This document shows positions 8,287-17,111 of a DNA stretch of 52,627 nt, in pieces (the first letter of the stretch is position 1; every line of letters starts with the position of its first letter). The DNA is from Bacteroidales bacterium. GTDB lineage: Bacteria > Bacteroidota > Bacteroidia > Bacteroidales > GWF2-38-335. The translations under genes were made by a program, and so were the position numbers. The DNA is taken from assembly GCA_016936815.1 (NCBI GenBank), contig JAFGXD010000001.1, positions 1 to 52,627 of the forward strand. The letters run 5' to 3'. The notes below the pieces were generated by a model. The model saw nothing but the letters and a program-made list of their open reading frames with translations. It had not been told where the DNA came from and ran no database searches.

Positions 8287-9231
8287 ATGAAAACAATTTT
8301 ATTTATCATTTTCTCTGCCGCTATTTCTTATTCCTGTTATTCTCAGGTTGGCGTGGGAACCAATACTGTTCATGAATCGGCTATGTTACAAGTAGAAAGC
8401 GAAACAAAAGGCACTCTTATAACCTCCGTAACATCCAGATTTGTGGTCGAATCTAATTGTACTCAAGTCGCAGAAGGACTGCTTATTTACGACGAATCAG
8501 AATCTGCCTTTTTTACATATTCTCAAGGTCAGTGGCATAAATTAAACCCATGGAAATCTACAAGTGAACAAAATATTCAATACGATCAAAAGGTTGGCAT
8601 AGGAACAAATCCTGATAATTCCAACGAATCCTTACAAGTTAACGGTCAGATAAAAACCACGGGTTCCATAACTGTTGAGAACACCGGAACCATTAACGGC
8701 TATGGATCTATCCCTCTTGGGGGCATTATTCTATGGTCAGGAACAATCCCTCCCGATGGATGGGCTCTTTGTGATGGCACTACAGTTAATGGAATAAAAT
8801 CTCCTGACCTCAGAGGTAGATTTATTGTGGGGTATAATCCAACCAACAACGATTACCTCCAACCCGGTAACTTAAGTCAGGGTGGAATAGCAGCAGGACA
8901 AATTGGTGGGCAGGCAAGTGTTAGTTTAGCAAAATATCAACTTCCACAACATATACACGGCAAAGGAACTCTTGCTCTTACAGGTACCGGAGAACATTCT
9001 CATAATTATGTTTACGACTATTCTAAGGTCAACAACAATGGCTCAGAAGCCGTTATCGCCAAAAACAATACCACAGGACATGTTTCTGTTACAATAAATT
9101 ATACAGGAGGTGGCCATACACACGGAATATCAGGAACAACCGAAAATGGATATGCCGACGGTCTTTCCGGTCAATCACATGAAAATCGTCCTCCTTACTA
9201 CGTTCTGGCATTTATTATTAGGGTTAAATAA
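8287..9231 (+). CDS. Secreted protein with phage tail collar-like domain
   Basis: The 314-aa product has a signal peptide ending near 'YSCYSQ', then 'VGVGTNTVHESAMLQVESET' and 'TGLLIYD'-like text (AEGLLIYDESESAFF), a common N-terminal module of Bacteroidota surface proteins. From about residue 150 comes a tail-collar pattern: GGIILWSGTIPPDGWALCDG, then PDLRGRFIVGYNP, a His-rich segment (LPQHIHGKG; GGGHTHGISG) and the typical end 'NRPPYYVLAFIIRVK'. In phages this fold forms receptor-contacting tips. Here it is inferred to be an exported structural or adhesive module. Its stop codon touches the start codon of the giant PKD protein, so both are probably one operon. Confidence 0.85.
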   Translation: MKTILFIIFSAAISYSCYSQVGVGTNTVHESAMLQVESETKGTLITSVTSRFVVESNCTQVAEGLLIYDESESAFFTYSQGQWHKLNPWKSTSEQNIQYDQKVGIGTNPDNSNESLQVNGQIKTTGSITVENTGTINGYGSIPLGGIILWSGTIPPDGWALCDGTTVNGIKSPDLRGRFIVGYNPTNNDYLQPGNLSQGGIAAGQIGGQASVSLAKYQLPQHIHGKGTLALTGTGEHSHNYVYDYSKVNNNGSEAVIAKNNTTGHVSVTINYTGGGHTHGISGTTENGYADGLSGQSHENRPPYYVLAFIIRVK

Positions 9232-12200
9232 ATGAAAAAATGTCTGTTACATATTCTTATCTTGTTTTGCTTTATTTACACCAAAGCTCAAACCGGACTT
9301 TTTGTAAATTCAAAGGTTTTTGTATCAGATAATACTATCCTTTTTGTTAATGGAGATTTCCAAAATAATTTTCAGGGATCACAATTTTATAATAGCGGAA
9401 CCATAAATATCAAAGGCAACCTAATACATACAGGTTCAGAAATGCTCTTTCAGGATTCATACGAATTAGGCAGAGGAAAAATTTTCTTTTCTGGTGAAAC
9501 AGTTCAAAGAATAAACTCTGAGAACAATATTGGTGTTGCCGATTTAGAAATTAATAAGTCTTCTTATTTACTTTTACAATCCGATGTTTATATAAACAAT
9601 AATTTAACCCTAACTTCTGGAGTAATAAAAATTGCCTATAACAATATATATCTGCAAAAATTCACAAATCTGGGTGTTACACGTTTTGGAACCATAATTT
9701 CTGAAAGAGAGAATAATAATATTACCGGAAAAACAGGCATGATTAATGCTCAAGATGTTTTCCTTGCTCCGGGAAACACAAATATGGGTGGAACAGGTCT
9801 TAAAATATATTGCCCAATTTTTGTTCCTTCCCTTTCTATTTCCAGAGGACACGCTATTCAACCCGCCGGAAAAAACTCTATTGCACGTTTTTATCAAATA
9901 GACCAAGGAAATACAGGTTTCGAAGCATCTCAACTAAGACTATATTACCTCGATAACGACTTTGAAGATATTCCAGTCGAAGAAACTAATCTTAGAATAT
10001 TTTACTCGCCGCCGGATATCAACACATACACCATGCTTTCAAGCATTCAGAACAGCTACAACTACTGTTATTCAAATTCAGCGGATATAGACCTCGGAAA
10101 ATATGTTATTGCCGACAAAAACTGCGATATTAATCCTGAAATAATTTTTTCCGGCGATACCATTCTTTGCATTGGCGAGAATCTTTCTCTAAGTGCAAAT
10201 CCCAATTATTTTACAGAAAACAGATATTTCTGGACTTGCGAGCAATTGGGAATAATTAATTATAATAGCAGGGAAATATTTATAGAAGGCACATTATTTC
10301 CAACCCCCGGTAATTATTCTTTTTTTATTAAAGCTATTAACCCAAGGGGATGCGAAACCCTTGATACAATAACCGTAAGAATTAACCCCTATCCGCAAAT
10401 AAGTTTTTCCTTCAACAAACCATCTTTTTGTCAACAAGAAACTATCGAATTCTCAGCAACTCCAGGCATGGATAATTACTTTTGGAATTTGGGAAACGAA
10501 GTTCAATCTACCCTTCAATCCTTCAATTATTCATACCCCAATGAAGGCAATTATCTAATTACCCTTAATGCTGATTCTGCCGGTTGCTCATCTTCTTTTT
10601 CACAATATTTGCCTGTATTTCCACTTCCCAATGTAAGCTTTTCATATTTAGGGGAATGTGTCGAAGCTCCAATTGATTTTCAAAATTTAACCACTTTTGC
10701 TTCCTCATTTAGTTTTCCTTATATTTACTCAACAGTTTGGCATTATGGTGATTCGCAGATTGATAGTTTTGCAGGTTTCAATGCTTCTATCCAACATTAT
10801 TATTCAAGTCCCGGTCTTAAAAACGTTAAATTAATTATTAAAACAAGTCAGAATTGTACTGATTCGGCCATGCAAATAATAACAATTAAACCAAATTTTG
10901 AGGCAGAATTTTCTTTTTTAAATGCTTGCAACAATAATCCGGTAGTTTTTATCGATAACAGCCCTTCTGTTGAATTTGCAAATTATACTATTAACTATGG
11001 AGATGGTATTTCTGACTCAAATATTAGTAACAATATTAGCACATCTCATATTTATCCTAATGTCGGACTGTATTATCCGGAAATAATTTATCATGCACCT
11101 AACTATTGCAATGATACGTTAAATACTACTGTTGAAATTTATCCCACTCCCAACCCCGGATTTATTGTCGAAAATTTTTGTCTTGGTGACGAAACTCATC
11201 TATCTACAACAAGCGCAGAACCAGATGATTCAATTTTTTGGGACTTTGGAAATGGAATCACATACTATGGAATTGACACAGTTATTGCTTACAATGAATC
11301 AGGCAATTATATAATAAATCAGATAATTACTAACTCGTATAATTGTATAGATTCGTTTTCTGCAGAAATTACTATTTATCCTATTCCATATCCCGAGATA
11401 AACAGTGAAGGTCATTGTGCCGAATATCCTGTAAATTTTGTTTCAAACTCTGTTGGAAATACTTACCTATGGACAATTGAAGGAATTGCCGAATTCGACA
11501 GTCTTTATGATAATTCAGAAATATCATATATTTTCCCATTGTCTGGAAATTTTGAAGTTCAACTTACTGAAATTAACGAATTTGGCTGCAACAATTATGC
11601 TAATACAAACCTTGAAATATTTGATAATCCTGAAATTACTCTAAACGATACTTCTTCAACTTGTGCCCTATACTGCATTTTAAATGGCGGCTCTGAATAC
11701 AATTTCTATCTTTGGTCAAATGGTATGACAGGGAATATTATTTCTGTTTCAACCCCAGGCAATTATTCTGTTTTATCCACTAATCCCGAAACCGGCTGCT
11801 TTTCATCAAAAGAAACAACTGTTATACTCGACTCGGAGTTGTCGGTAAATTTAGGAGAAGATGTATCTGTTTGTGATTCAACAATTTTAAATGCAGGATA
11901 TTACCAAACTTGGCAATGGAATACAGACGAGCAATTGCAAAGTATTTTAGTCTTAGAATCAGGTGTTTATTCAGTTACTGTTTCTGATTTTGCGGGGTGT
12001 GAAGCAACCGATGAAGTAAATATTATTGTAAATTTTACACCCTTTGTTAGCATATTGGGAGATTCTACCGAATGTGAAGGTAATAATGCAGATATATTTG
12101 CATATTCAAATGGGGAAAACTTTTTGTGGAATACCGGCGACACAAGTCAAGCAATTAGTATTTCAAATACAGGCAGTTACTCAGTTACAGTAACGGGAGA

Positions 12201-13440
12201 TGGTGGTTGTTCAGCTATTTCTGAAAATTTTGATTTTACCTTACTTCCTAAACCTTACGTGTTTTTGGGAAATGATACAACCGCTTGTAACAATATTTTG
12301 CTTGATGCAAATAATTCAGGATGTAATTACCTATGGAGTAATGGATGGAATGAACAAATTTTGGAAGTTGTTGAAGCAGGATTATATTCTGTTACTGTTA
12401 TTTCAGAGGATTATTGTATTAGCATTGATTCAATAGAAATTGGAATGAAATATATGGAAGAAGTAAATTTAGGTTCCGATATAGCAGTTTGTTATGGAAC
12501 AGAAGTAATTATTTCTCCACAAAATATCGCCTTAGATTATTCGCATTCATGGAATACTGGAGCAATTGGAGATAGTTTGGAAATTGAAATATCTGGAACA
12601 TACATAATTACAAGAAATGGACTCAATGGTTGCATTGATAATGATACAATTGTAGTTGAATTCTATAATCTTCCTGATTTTCAAGTCTTTGATGTGTATA
12701 TTTGTTCAGAAACAGGAGTTTTGGTTGAACTAACCGAATATCAAAATGTTAATTGGTACAATAACTCAGAAATTATTTCAGAAAATAACTCTGCTTATTT
12801 TTTTAGTCCGGGAAAATATTTTGTTTCGGTAACAAATGAATTTGGTTGTGAAAAGACAGATAGTTTTATGGTAAATCCATATCCTTTTAGCATATATCCA
12901 CATTTTCTGGTTGCATCACAAGCAAAAGTTGGCGACACTCTTCATTTTATTTCATTGGTTGATCCGGAACCGGATTTTTATAATTGGACTTTTCAAGATG
13001 GAGCTAGTTCTTCAGTACAGGATCCTCTCCATACTTTTTACATTGAAGGTTCTTATAATGTTCAAATGCTTGTTGGTCTAGGTCAATGTTCTGCAACATT
13101 CAATAAACAAATTGAAATAAATGGTTTTAATAAGTATTATCTGCAGGAATTTCCGAATCAGGAATATACACCCTCTCATTTTATTGATTTTGCTTCAGTT
13201 AAGCTTTTCCCAAACCCATGTCATTTTAATTTCTATCTAAATATTAGCCTAACAGCCCCATCACCAATACTCATTGAATGTTTTAATATTACCGGACAAA
13301 GAATATTCTCTCAGAAACTACCGGCTGCTGAGGTTTTTACCCTAGCGCAAAACACAAGTAATTTTATATCAGGAGTATATATTATTAAAATCTCTACACC
13401 AAATACCTCCAGAACTCAAAAGCTAATTATTGGCAAATAA
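9232..13440 (+). CDS. Giant PKD/Ig-repeat adhesin-like protein with T9SS sorting domain
   Basis: The 1402-aa product begins directly after the preceding stop codon. A signal peptide (MKKCLLHILILFCFIYTKAQ) is followed by a beta-rich N-terminal region to about residue 300. Five PKD-like domains lie at about 385-790 (e.g. FWDFGNGITYYGIDTV; Cys near each domain start). Five or six Ig-like 'LGxD..xC....L.A....LWSxG....I.V...G.Y.VTV...xGC' units follow at about 790-1230, then one more PKD (NWTFQDGASSSVQDPLHTFY). The C-terminus has 'VKLFPNPCHFNFYLNI' and 'GVYIIKIST' followed by a basic tail, a T9SS type A sorting domain. It is inferred to be exported across the outer membrane and surface-anchored or released. 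Base composition changes inside the gene (see findings). Confidence 0.9.
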   Translation: MKKCLLHILILFCFIYTKAQTGLFVNSKVFVSDNTILFVNGDFQNNFQGSQFYNSGTINIKGNLIHTGSEMLFQDSYELGRGKIFFSGETVQRINSENNIGVADLEINKSSYLLLQSDVYINNNLTLTSGVIKIAYNNIYLQKFTNLGVTRFGTIISERENNNITGKTGMINAQDVFLAPGNTNMGGTGLKIYCPIFVPSLSISRGHAIQPAGKNSIARFYQIDQGNTGFEASQLRLYYLDNDFEDIPVEETNLRIFYSPPDINTYTMLSSIQNSYNYCYSNSADIDLGKYVIADKNCDINPEIIFSGDTILCIGENLSLSANPNYFTENRYFWTCEQLGIINYNSREIFIEGTLFPTPGNYSFFIKAINPRGCETLDTITVRINPYPQISFSFNKPSFCQQETIEFSATPGMDNYFWNLGNEVQSTLQSFNYSYPNEGNYLITLNADSAGCSSSFSQYLPVFPLPNVSFSYLGECVEAPIDFQNLTTFASSFSFPYIYSTVWHYGDSQIDSFAGFNASIQHYYSSPGLKNVKLIIKTSQNCTDSAMQIITIKPNFEAEFSFLNACNNNPVVFIDNSPSVEFANYTINYGDGISDSNISNNISTSHIYPNVGLYYPEIIYHAPNYCNDTLNTTVEIYPTPNPGFIVENFCLGDETHLSTTSAEPDDSIFWDFGNGITYYGIDTVIAYNESGNYIINQIITNSYNCIDSFSAEITIYPIPYPEINSEGHCAEYPVNFVSNSVGNTYLWTIEGIAEFDSLYDNSEISYIFPLSGNFEVQLTEINEFGCNNYANTNLEIFDNPEITLNDTSSTCALYCILNGGSEYNFYLWSNGMTGNIISVSTPGNYSVLSTNPETGCFSSKETTVILDSELSVNLGEDVSVCDSTILNAGYYQTWQWNTDEQLQSILVLESGVYSVTVSDFAGCEATDEVNIIVNFTPFVSILGDSTECEGNNADIFAYSNGENFLWNTGDTSQAISISNTGSYSVTVTGDGGCSAISENFDFTLLPKPYVFLGNDTTACNNILLDANNSGCNYLWSNGWNEQILEVVEAGLYSVTVISEDYCISIDSIEIGMKYMEEVNLGSDIAVCYGTEVIISPQNIALDYSHSWNTGAIGDSLEIEISGTYIITRNGLNGCIDNDTIVVEFYNLPDFQVFDVYICSETGVLVELTEYQNVNWYNNSEIISENNSAYFFSPGKYFVSVTNEFGCEKTDSFMVNPYPFSIYPHFLVASQAKVGDTLHFISLVDPEPDFYNWTFQDGASSSVQDPLHTFYIEGSYNVQMLVGLGQCSATFNKQIEINGFNKYYLQEFPNQEYTPSHFIDFASVKLFPNPCHFNFYLNISLTAPSPILIECFNITGQRIFSQKLPAAEVFTLAQNTSNFISGVYIIKISTPNTSRTQKLIIGK

Positions 13441-13507
13441 TATACCCCAACTACAGTTTTTTCTAATCAGAACAAAACAAAATTTCCCAATCAACCCCCA
13501 ATCAAAG

Positions 13508-14761
13508 CTATTCTACCAATAGCCTTTTGCTAATAATTCTATTATTATCTAAACTTAACCTTATTAAATAAATTCCAACTGCCAAATCTTCAAGCCCCAC
13601 ATAAGCTTGCCCTTCTACCATCATCTCTCTTATTATCTGCCCCTCTGCATTATATATTGCAAGCATTCCCCTTGGGCTTTTTCCCCCAATTTCTATTATT
13701 ACCCTTTCCCTTGCCGGATTCGGATATATAGCCAGTATTTCGCCCTCGCTGCACCCTATCTCCACTTCCATTCCACATGGCATAGCACAATATGTAATAT
13801 CCTCATCTATAAAACCAATATTATAATCTATATAGGGTCCCATTGTAGGTGGCGTATTATCGCAAAAATCAAAATTTCCTATCATTGCCCCTGTATTTCC
13901 CGTATTATTTGTAATGCAAAACTGTCCGCCAAAACCCTCTATTGTATCTATATTCATAAAATCATGTCCTATTACAAATAATCCCTCATTGTAAAAATAC
14001 GCCTCCCCATTTGCCGAATCTACATTCAAAAAATCATTCTCCAAATTTATCTCCTCATAATTATTAAACTCACCAATATTTGTAAAATCATTTGTGCCCT
14101 CAACATAATCGCTGTTTTCAAATAATCCAATATTCGTAAAATTATTAAAGTAAAAACCATTCTGGTTATCTATTGTATCAATATTGGTAATATTTATAAA
14201 ATCTATTCTATTGTAGTTTATCATATAGCCCGCATTCAAATAATTCTCCCCATCTATCAAACCTGTATTATTCAAATAATTCTCGTTAGAAAATGCCCAA
14301 ACATATATCTCCCCATCCACCGTATTGTATATTTCATCAATATTACGCAAACTATCTACATTCTCTATAACACCCGAATTCTCAACATACCGCTCATTTA
14401 AAAACTTCGAAAAATCACTTGTACCCCAATTATAAAAATCACCCCCCTCATTCCAAAAATTCGTTACCACAAATGTACCCCCATTGTTTATTTCACCTCC
14501 CGCCAATACAAAAGACCTGTTGCTTGCACTCTCCGTTAAACTACCACCTCCGTTTATATTCAACGCACCTGAATTCATAATAAAATCCGTATCCAATATC
14601 ACAGCATGGTTTATGGTAACCTCATCAAAACTTACCGGAACCCCCATTGGTGTCCACGTTGTAGGAGTCGTCCAATTACCATTACCTGCCGACTCGTAAG
14701 TCTGGGCTTTTATTATCATTATCCCCAGTCCCATAAATAAAATAAGTAAAACTTTTTTCAT
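13508..14761 (-). CDS. Secreted beta-repeat protein with T9SS sorting domain
   Basis: The ATG at 14761 was chosen; the frame extends 9 bp further only to a TTG. The 417-aa product has a signal peptide (MKKVLLILFMGLGIMIIKAQ). It then carries 'YESAGNGNWTTPTTWTPMGVP', a frequent first module in secreted Bacteroidota proteins. Residues of about 80-300 are a low-complexity array rich in N, I, F, Y, E and D with repeating 'NxGxxxNxxxLxN' units, which reads like a solenoid of short beta strands. The C-terminus (ILAIYPNPARERVIIEIGG ... AVGIYLIRLSL) is a T9SS type A sorting domain. The binding role is unknown. The gene runs against the adhesin and away from the SpoIIE gene. Confidence 0.87.
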   Translation of the reverse strand: MKKVLLILFMGLGIMIIKAQTYESAGNGNWTTPTTWTPMGVPVSFDEVTINHAVILDTDFIMNSGALNINGGGSLTESASNRSFVLAGGEINNGGTFVVTNFWNEGGDFYNWGTSDFSKFLNERYVENSGVIENVDSLRNIDEIYNTVDGEIYVWAFSNENYLNNTGLIDGENYLNAGYMINYNRIDFINITNIDTIDNQNGFYFNNFTNIGLFENSDYVEGTNDFTNIGEFNNYEEINLENDFLNVDSANGEAYFYNEGLFVIGHDFMNIDTIEGFGGQFCITNNTGNTGAMIGNFDFCDNTPPTMGPYIDYNIGFIDEDITYCAMPCGMEVEIGCSEGEILAIYPNPARERVIIEIGGKSPRGMLAIYNAEGQIIREMMVEGQAYVGLEDLAVGIYLIRLSLDNNRIISKRLLVE

Positions 14762-14894
14762 AATTTTCAATTATTAATTATTAATTATCCTTTTTCAATT
14801 ATCAATTACCACAATATTACACATTTTAATAAAAATGCCCCTACTCTTAATCTTTTTTTATTCTTACTTTTTTATTTTATCTCAACAAAATTCG

Positions 14895-14902
14895 TATTTT
14901 TG
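14895..14902 (+). promoter_or_regulatory. Putative -7 box TATTTTTG for the TPR-SpoIIE gene
   Basis: TATTTTTG matches TAnnTTTG and lies 26 bp upstream of the ATG at 14929. No clear TTTG is present at the -33 distance. Confidence 0.4.
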
Positions 14903-14928
14903 AAACCATTAACCCACACCTAATTACA

Positions 14929-17049
14929 ATGATTAAAACTAAATATCTCTTAATACTATTCACCTTTCTTTTAACAAACCACACCTTCTCACAAAACTAT
15001 GAAATTATCGATTCCCTTAACCAACAACTGCTTTACGCCAATCACGATACCACTAAAGTATCTACTCTGCTTTATCTGGGCGACCAATTTACCTCATCAA
15101 ACTTCAACAAAGCTATAGAATATTACAACAAAGCCCTCTCAATTGCCAAAAAAATTCCCGATTTTTCCAATGCCCCCGATAACAAAAATCTCGGCATCCT
15201 GCATGCAAGCTGCTACAATAGCCTCGGAATTGTCTTTTTCTATCAAGGCGAATACTCCAAAGCCCTCCAACACTTTCAAAAATCAGCCAATATTAAAGAA
15301 CAATACAATATAACCGAAAAAATGCCCTGGCTTAATATGGGAATCGTTAACTTCGAAATTGCAAACTACCAAAAAGCCCTGCAATATTTTAATCAACACC
15401 TTAACTTCTATACCCAAAACCCCGATAATGTAGAAGTAGGTAACGCCCTATGCTGGATTGGAAACCTAAACCTTAAACAAGAAAAATTCGACCTGGCCAT
15501 AGATTACTACAACCAATATTACAACATCTGCTCGCAATACAACGATGTAGATGGCATGAGCATGGCAGCATCAAACACCGGAACCGCATACATAGGTAAA
15601 AACCAATACACAAAAGCACTCGAATATCTCCAAAAATCTCTGCAAATAGACATAGAAAACAAAAACTACCGCGGCGTTGCCATTTCTTATTCTAATATTG
15701 GAAAAGTTTACAAGAAAAAAAACGATTACAATCAAGCCATTAAATACTATTCGCTGGCAATTAACCACGCCATAGAACTTAACGCTCTTCCACTTTTATT
15801 AGATTTTTACCAAAACATTACCGAAGCTTACGAAGAAATGGCCGATTACAAAAAAGCCCTCGGATTCCTTCGACTTCACTTTCAGGTTAAAGACTCCCTG
15901 CTTAACCTCGAAAAAACACAGAAAATTCAAGAAGTAGAAGCAAAATACGGAGCCGAAAAAAAACAACTCGAAAACCAAAACCTTAAAAAAGAAGCACAAC
16001 TTCAAAAAGCCGAAAACAAACGGCAAAGAACAATTCTTATTTCCCTCTTTGCAGGATTGGCAGCCCTAATTATCTTTCTATTCTTTATCTTCAGACTCTT
16101 CCTTCAAAAGAAAAAAGCCCACCGCCAAATCTCTGAAAAAAATATTCAACTTACCATGGCCAACGAGGAAATTAAAACCCAAAAAGAAGAAATTGAAGCC
16201 CAACGCGACGAAATTGCCCTGCACCGCGACACCGTTGTTTTGCAAAAAACCGAAATCGAAGACTCCATTAAATACGCCAAAAGAATTCAAAATGCAGTAA
16301 TGCCTCAGTCTAAAAATGCAGAACTTATTCTTAACAAACATTTCATAATCTTTAAACCCAAAGATGTAGTTTCAGGAGACTTCTTCTGGGCAGCAAAAAC
16401 CAATAATCACCTTATTATAACAGTTGCCGACTGTACCGGACACGGAGTTCCCGGCGCATTTATGAGCATGCTCGGAATTACATTCCTAAACGAAATAATT
16501 CGTAAAAAAGAAATATTAAACCCATCAATAGCTCTAAACCAAATAAGAACCAGCGTAATTGAAGCCCTTCAGCAAGAACAAGAAAAAGAAAACTACCAAT
16601 TTGCATACGAAAACATGAAAGACGGAATGGATATGAGCCTGGCTATTATTAATCTTAAAACAAAAAACTGCCTCTGGGCCGGAGCCAACTTACCACTCTG
16701 GATTCAAAGAAAAAATAATCCCGAAATACTTGAAATAAAACCAAACAAAATGCCCGTTGGTATTTATCCCATTATGAACGACTTCTCTACTCATGAAATT
16801 AAACTTAACCCCGGCGACCGACTTTATCTGTTCTCCGACGGAATGCCCGACCAGTTTGGAGGCCCAACAACTAACGGACGAAAATTTAAATATGCAGCCC
16901 TTAAAAATCTTATCTCACAAAACCACCTCTTGCCATTAAATCAACAAAAAGAAATTATTGAACAAGCCCTCGAAAACTGGATGTTTGCACATAATAAGCC
17001 CTTCAACCAAACCGATGATATTACCATCCTTGGATTCGAAATTGATTAA
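14929..17049 (+). CDS. TPR-transmembrane-SpoIIE serine phosphatase (signalling)
   Basis: The 706-aa product has a signal peptide, then about six TPR units (residues 30-320, e.g. 'ALQHFQKSANIKEQYNI', 'KALEYLQKSLQIDIENKNY'). One transmembrane helix (about 368-390, ILISLFAGLAALIIFLFFIF) and a coiled coil (IKTQKEEIEAQRDEIALHRD) follow. A SpoIIE/PP2C-type phosphatase occupies about 450-706, with 'DVVSGDFFW', 'VADCTGHGVPGAFMSMLG', 'DGMDMSL', 'GDRLYLFSDGMPDQFGG' and 'TDDITILGF', including the metal-binding Asp residues. By family it should dephosphorylate serine of a partner such as an anti-sigma-factor antagonist, driven by periplasmic sensing through the TPRs. No such partner is adjacent. A paralogue of the same layout lies at 43668-45860. 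Confidence 0.92.
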   Translation: MIKTKYLLILFTFLLTNHTFSQNYEIIDSLNQQLLYANHDTTKVSTLLYLGDQFTSSNFNKAIEYYNKALSIAKKIPDFSNAPDNKNLGILHASCYNSLGIVFFYQGEYSKALQHFQKSANIKEQYNITEKMPWLNMGIVNFEIANYQKALQYFNQHLNFYTQNPDNVEVGNALCWIGNLNLKQEKFDLAIDYYNQYYNICSQYNDVDGMSMAASNTGTAYIGKNQYTKALEYLQKSLQIDIENKNYRGVAISYSNIGKVYKKKNDYNQAIKYYSLAINHAIELNALPLLLDFYQNITEAYEEMADYKKALGFLRLHFQVKDSLLNLEKTQKIQEVEAKYGAEKKQLENQNLKKEAQLQKAENKRQRTILISLFAGLAALIIFLFFIFRLFLQKKKAHRQISEKNIQLTMANEEIKTQKEEIEAQRDEIALHRDTVVLQKTEIEDSIKYAKRIQNAVMPQSKNAELILNKHFIIFKPKDVVSGDFFWAAKTNNHLIITVADCTGHGVPGAFMSMLGITFLNEIIRKKEILNPSIALNQIRTSVIEALQQEQEKENYQFAYENMKDGMDMSLAIINLKTKNCLWAGANLPLWIQRKNNPEILEIKPNKMPVGIYPIMNDFSTHEIKLNPGDRLYLFSDGMPDQFGGPTTNGRKFKYAALKNLISQNHLLPLNQQKEIIEQALENWMFAHNKPFNQTDDITILGFEID

Positions 17050-17111
17050 ATCATTCAAACTTGCTTTATTTGCTAACTAATTATACTTTTACAATTCAAA
17101 AAAAAATAAAC

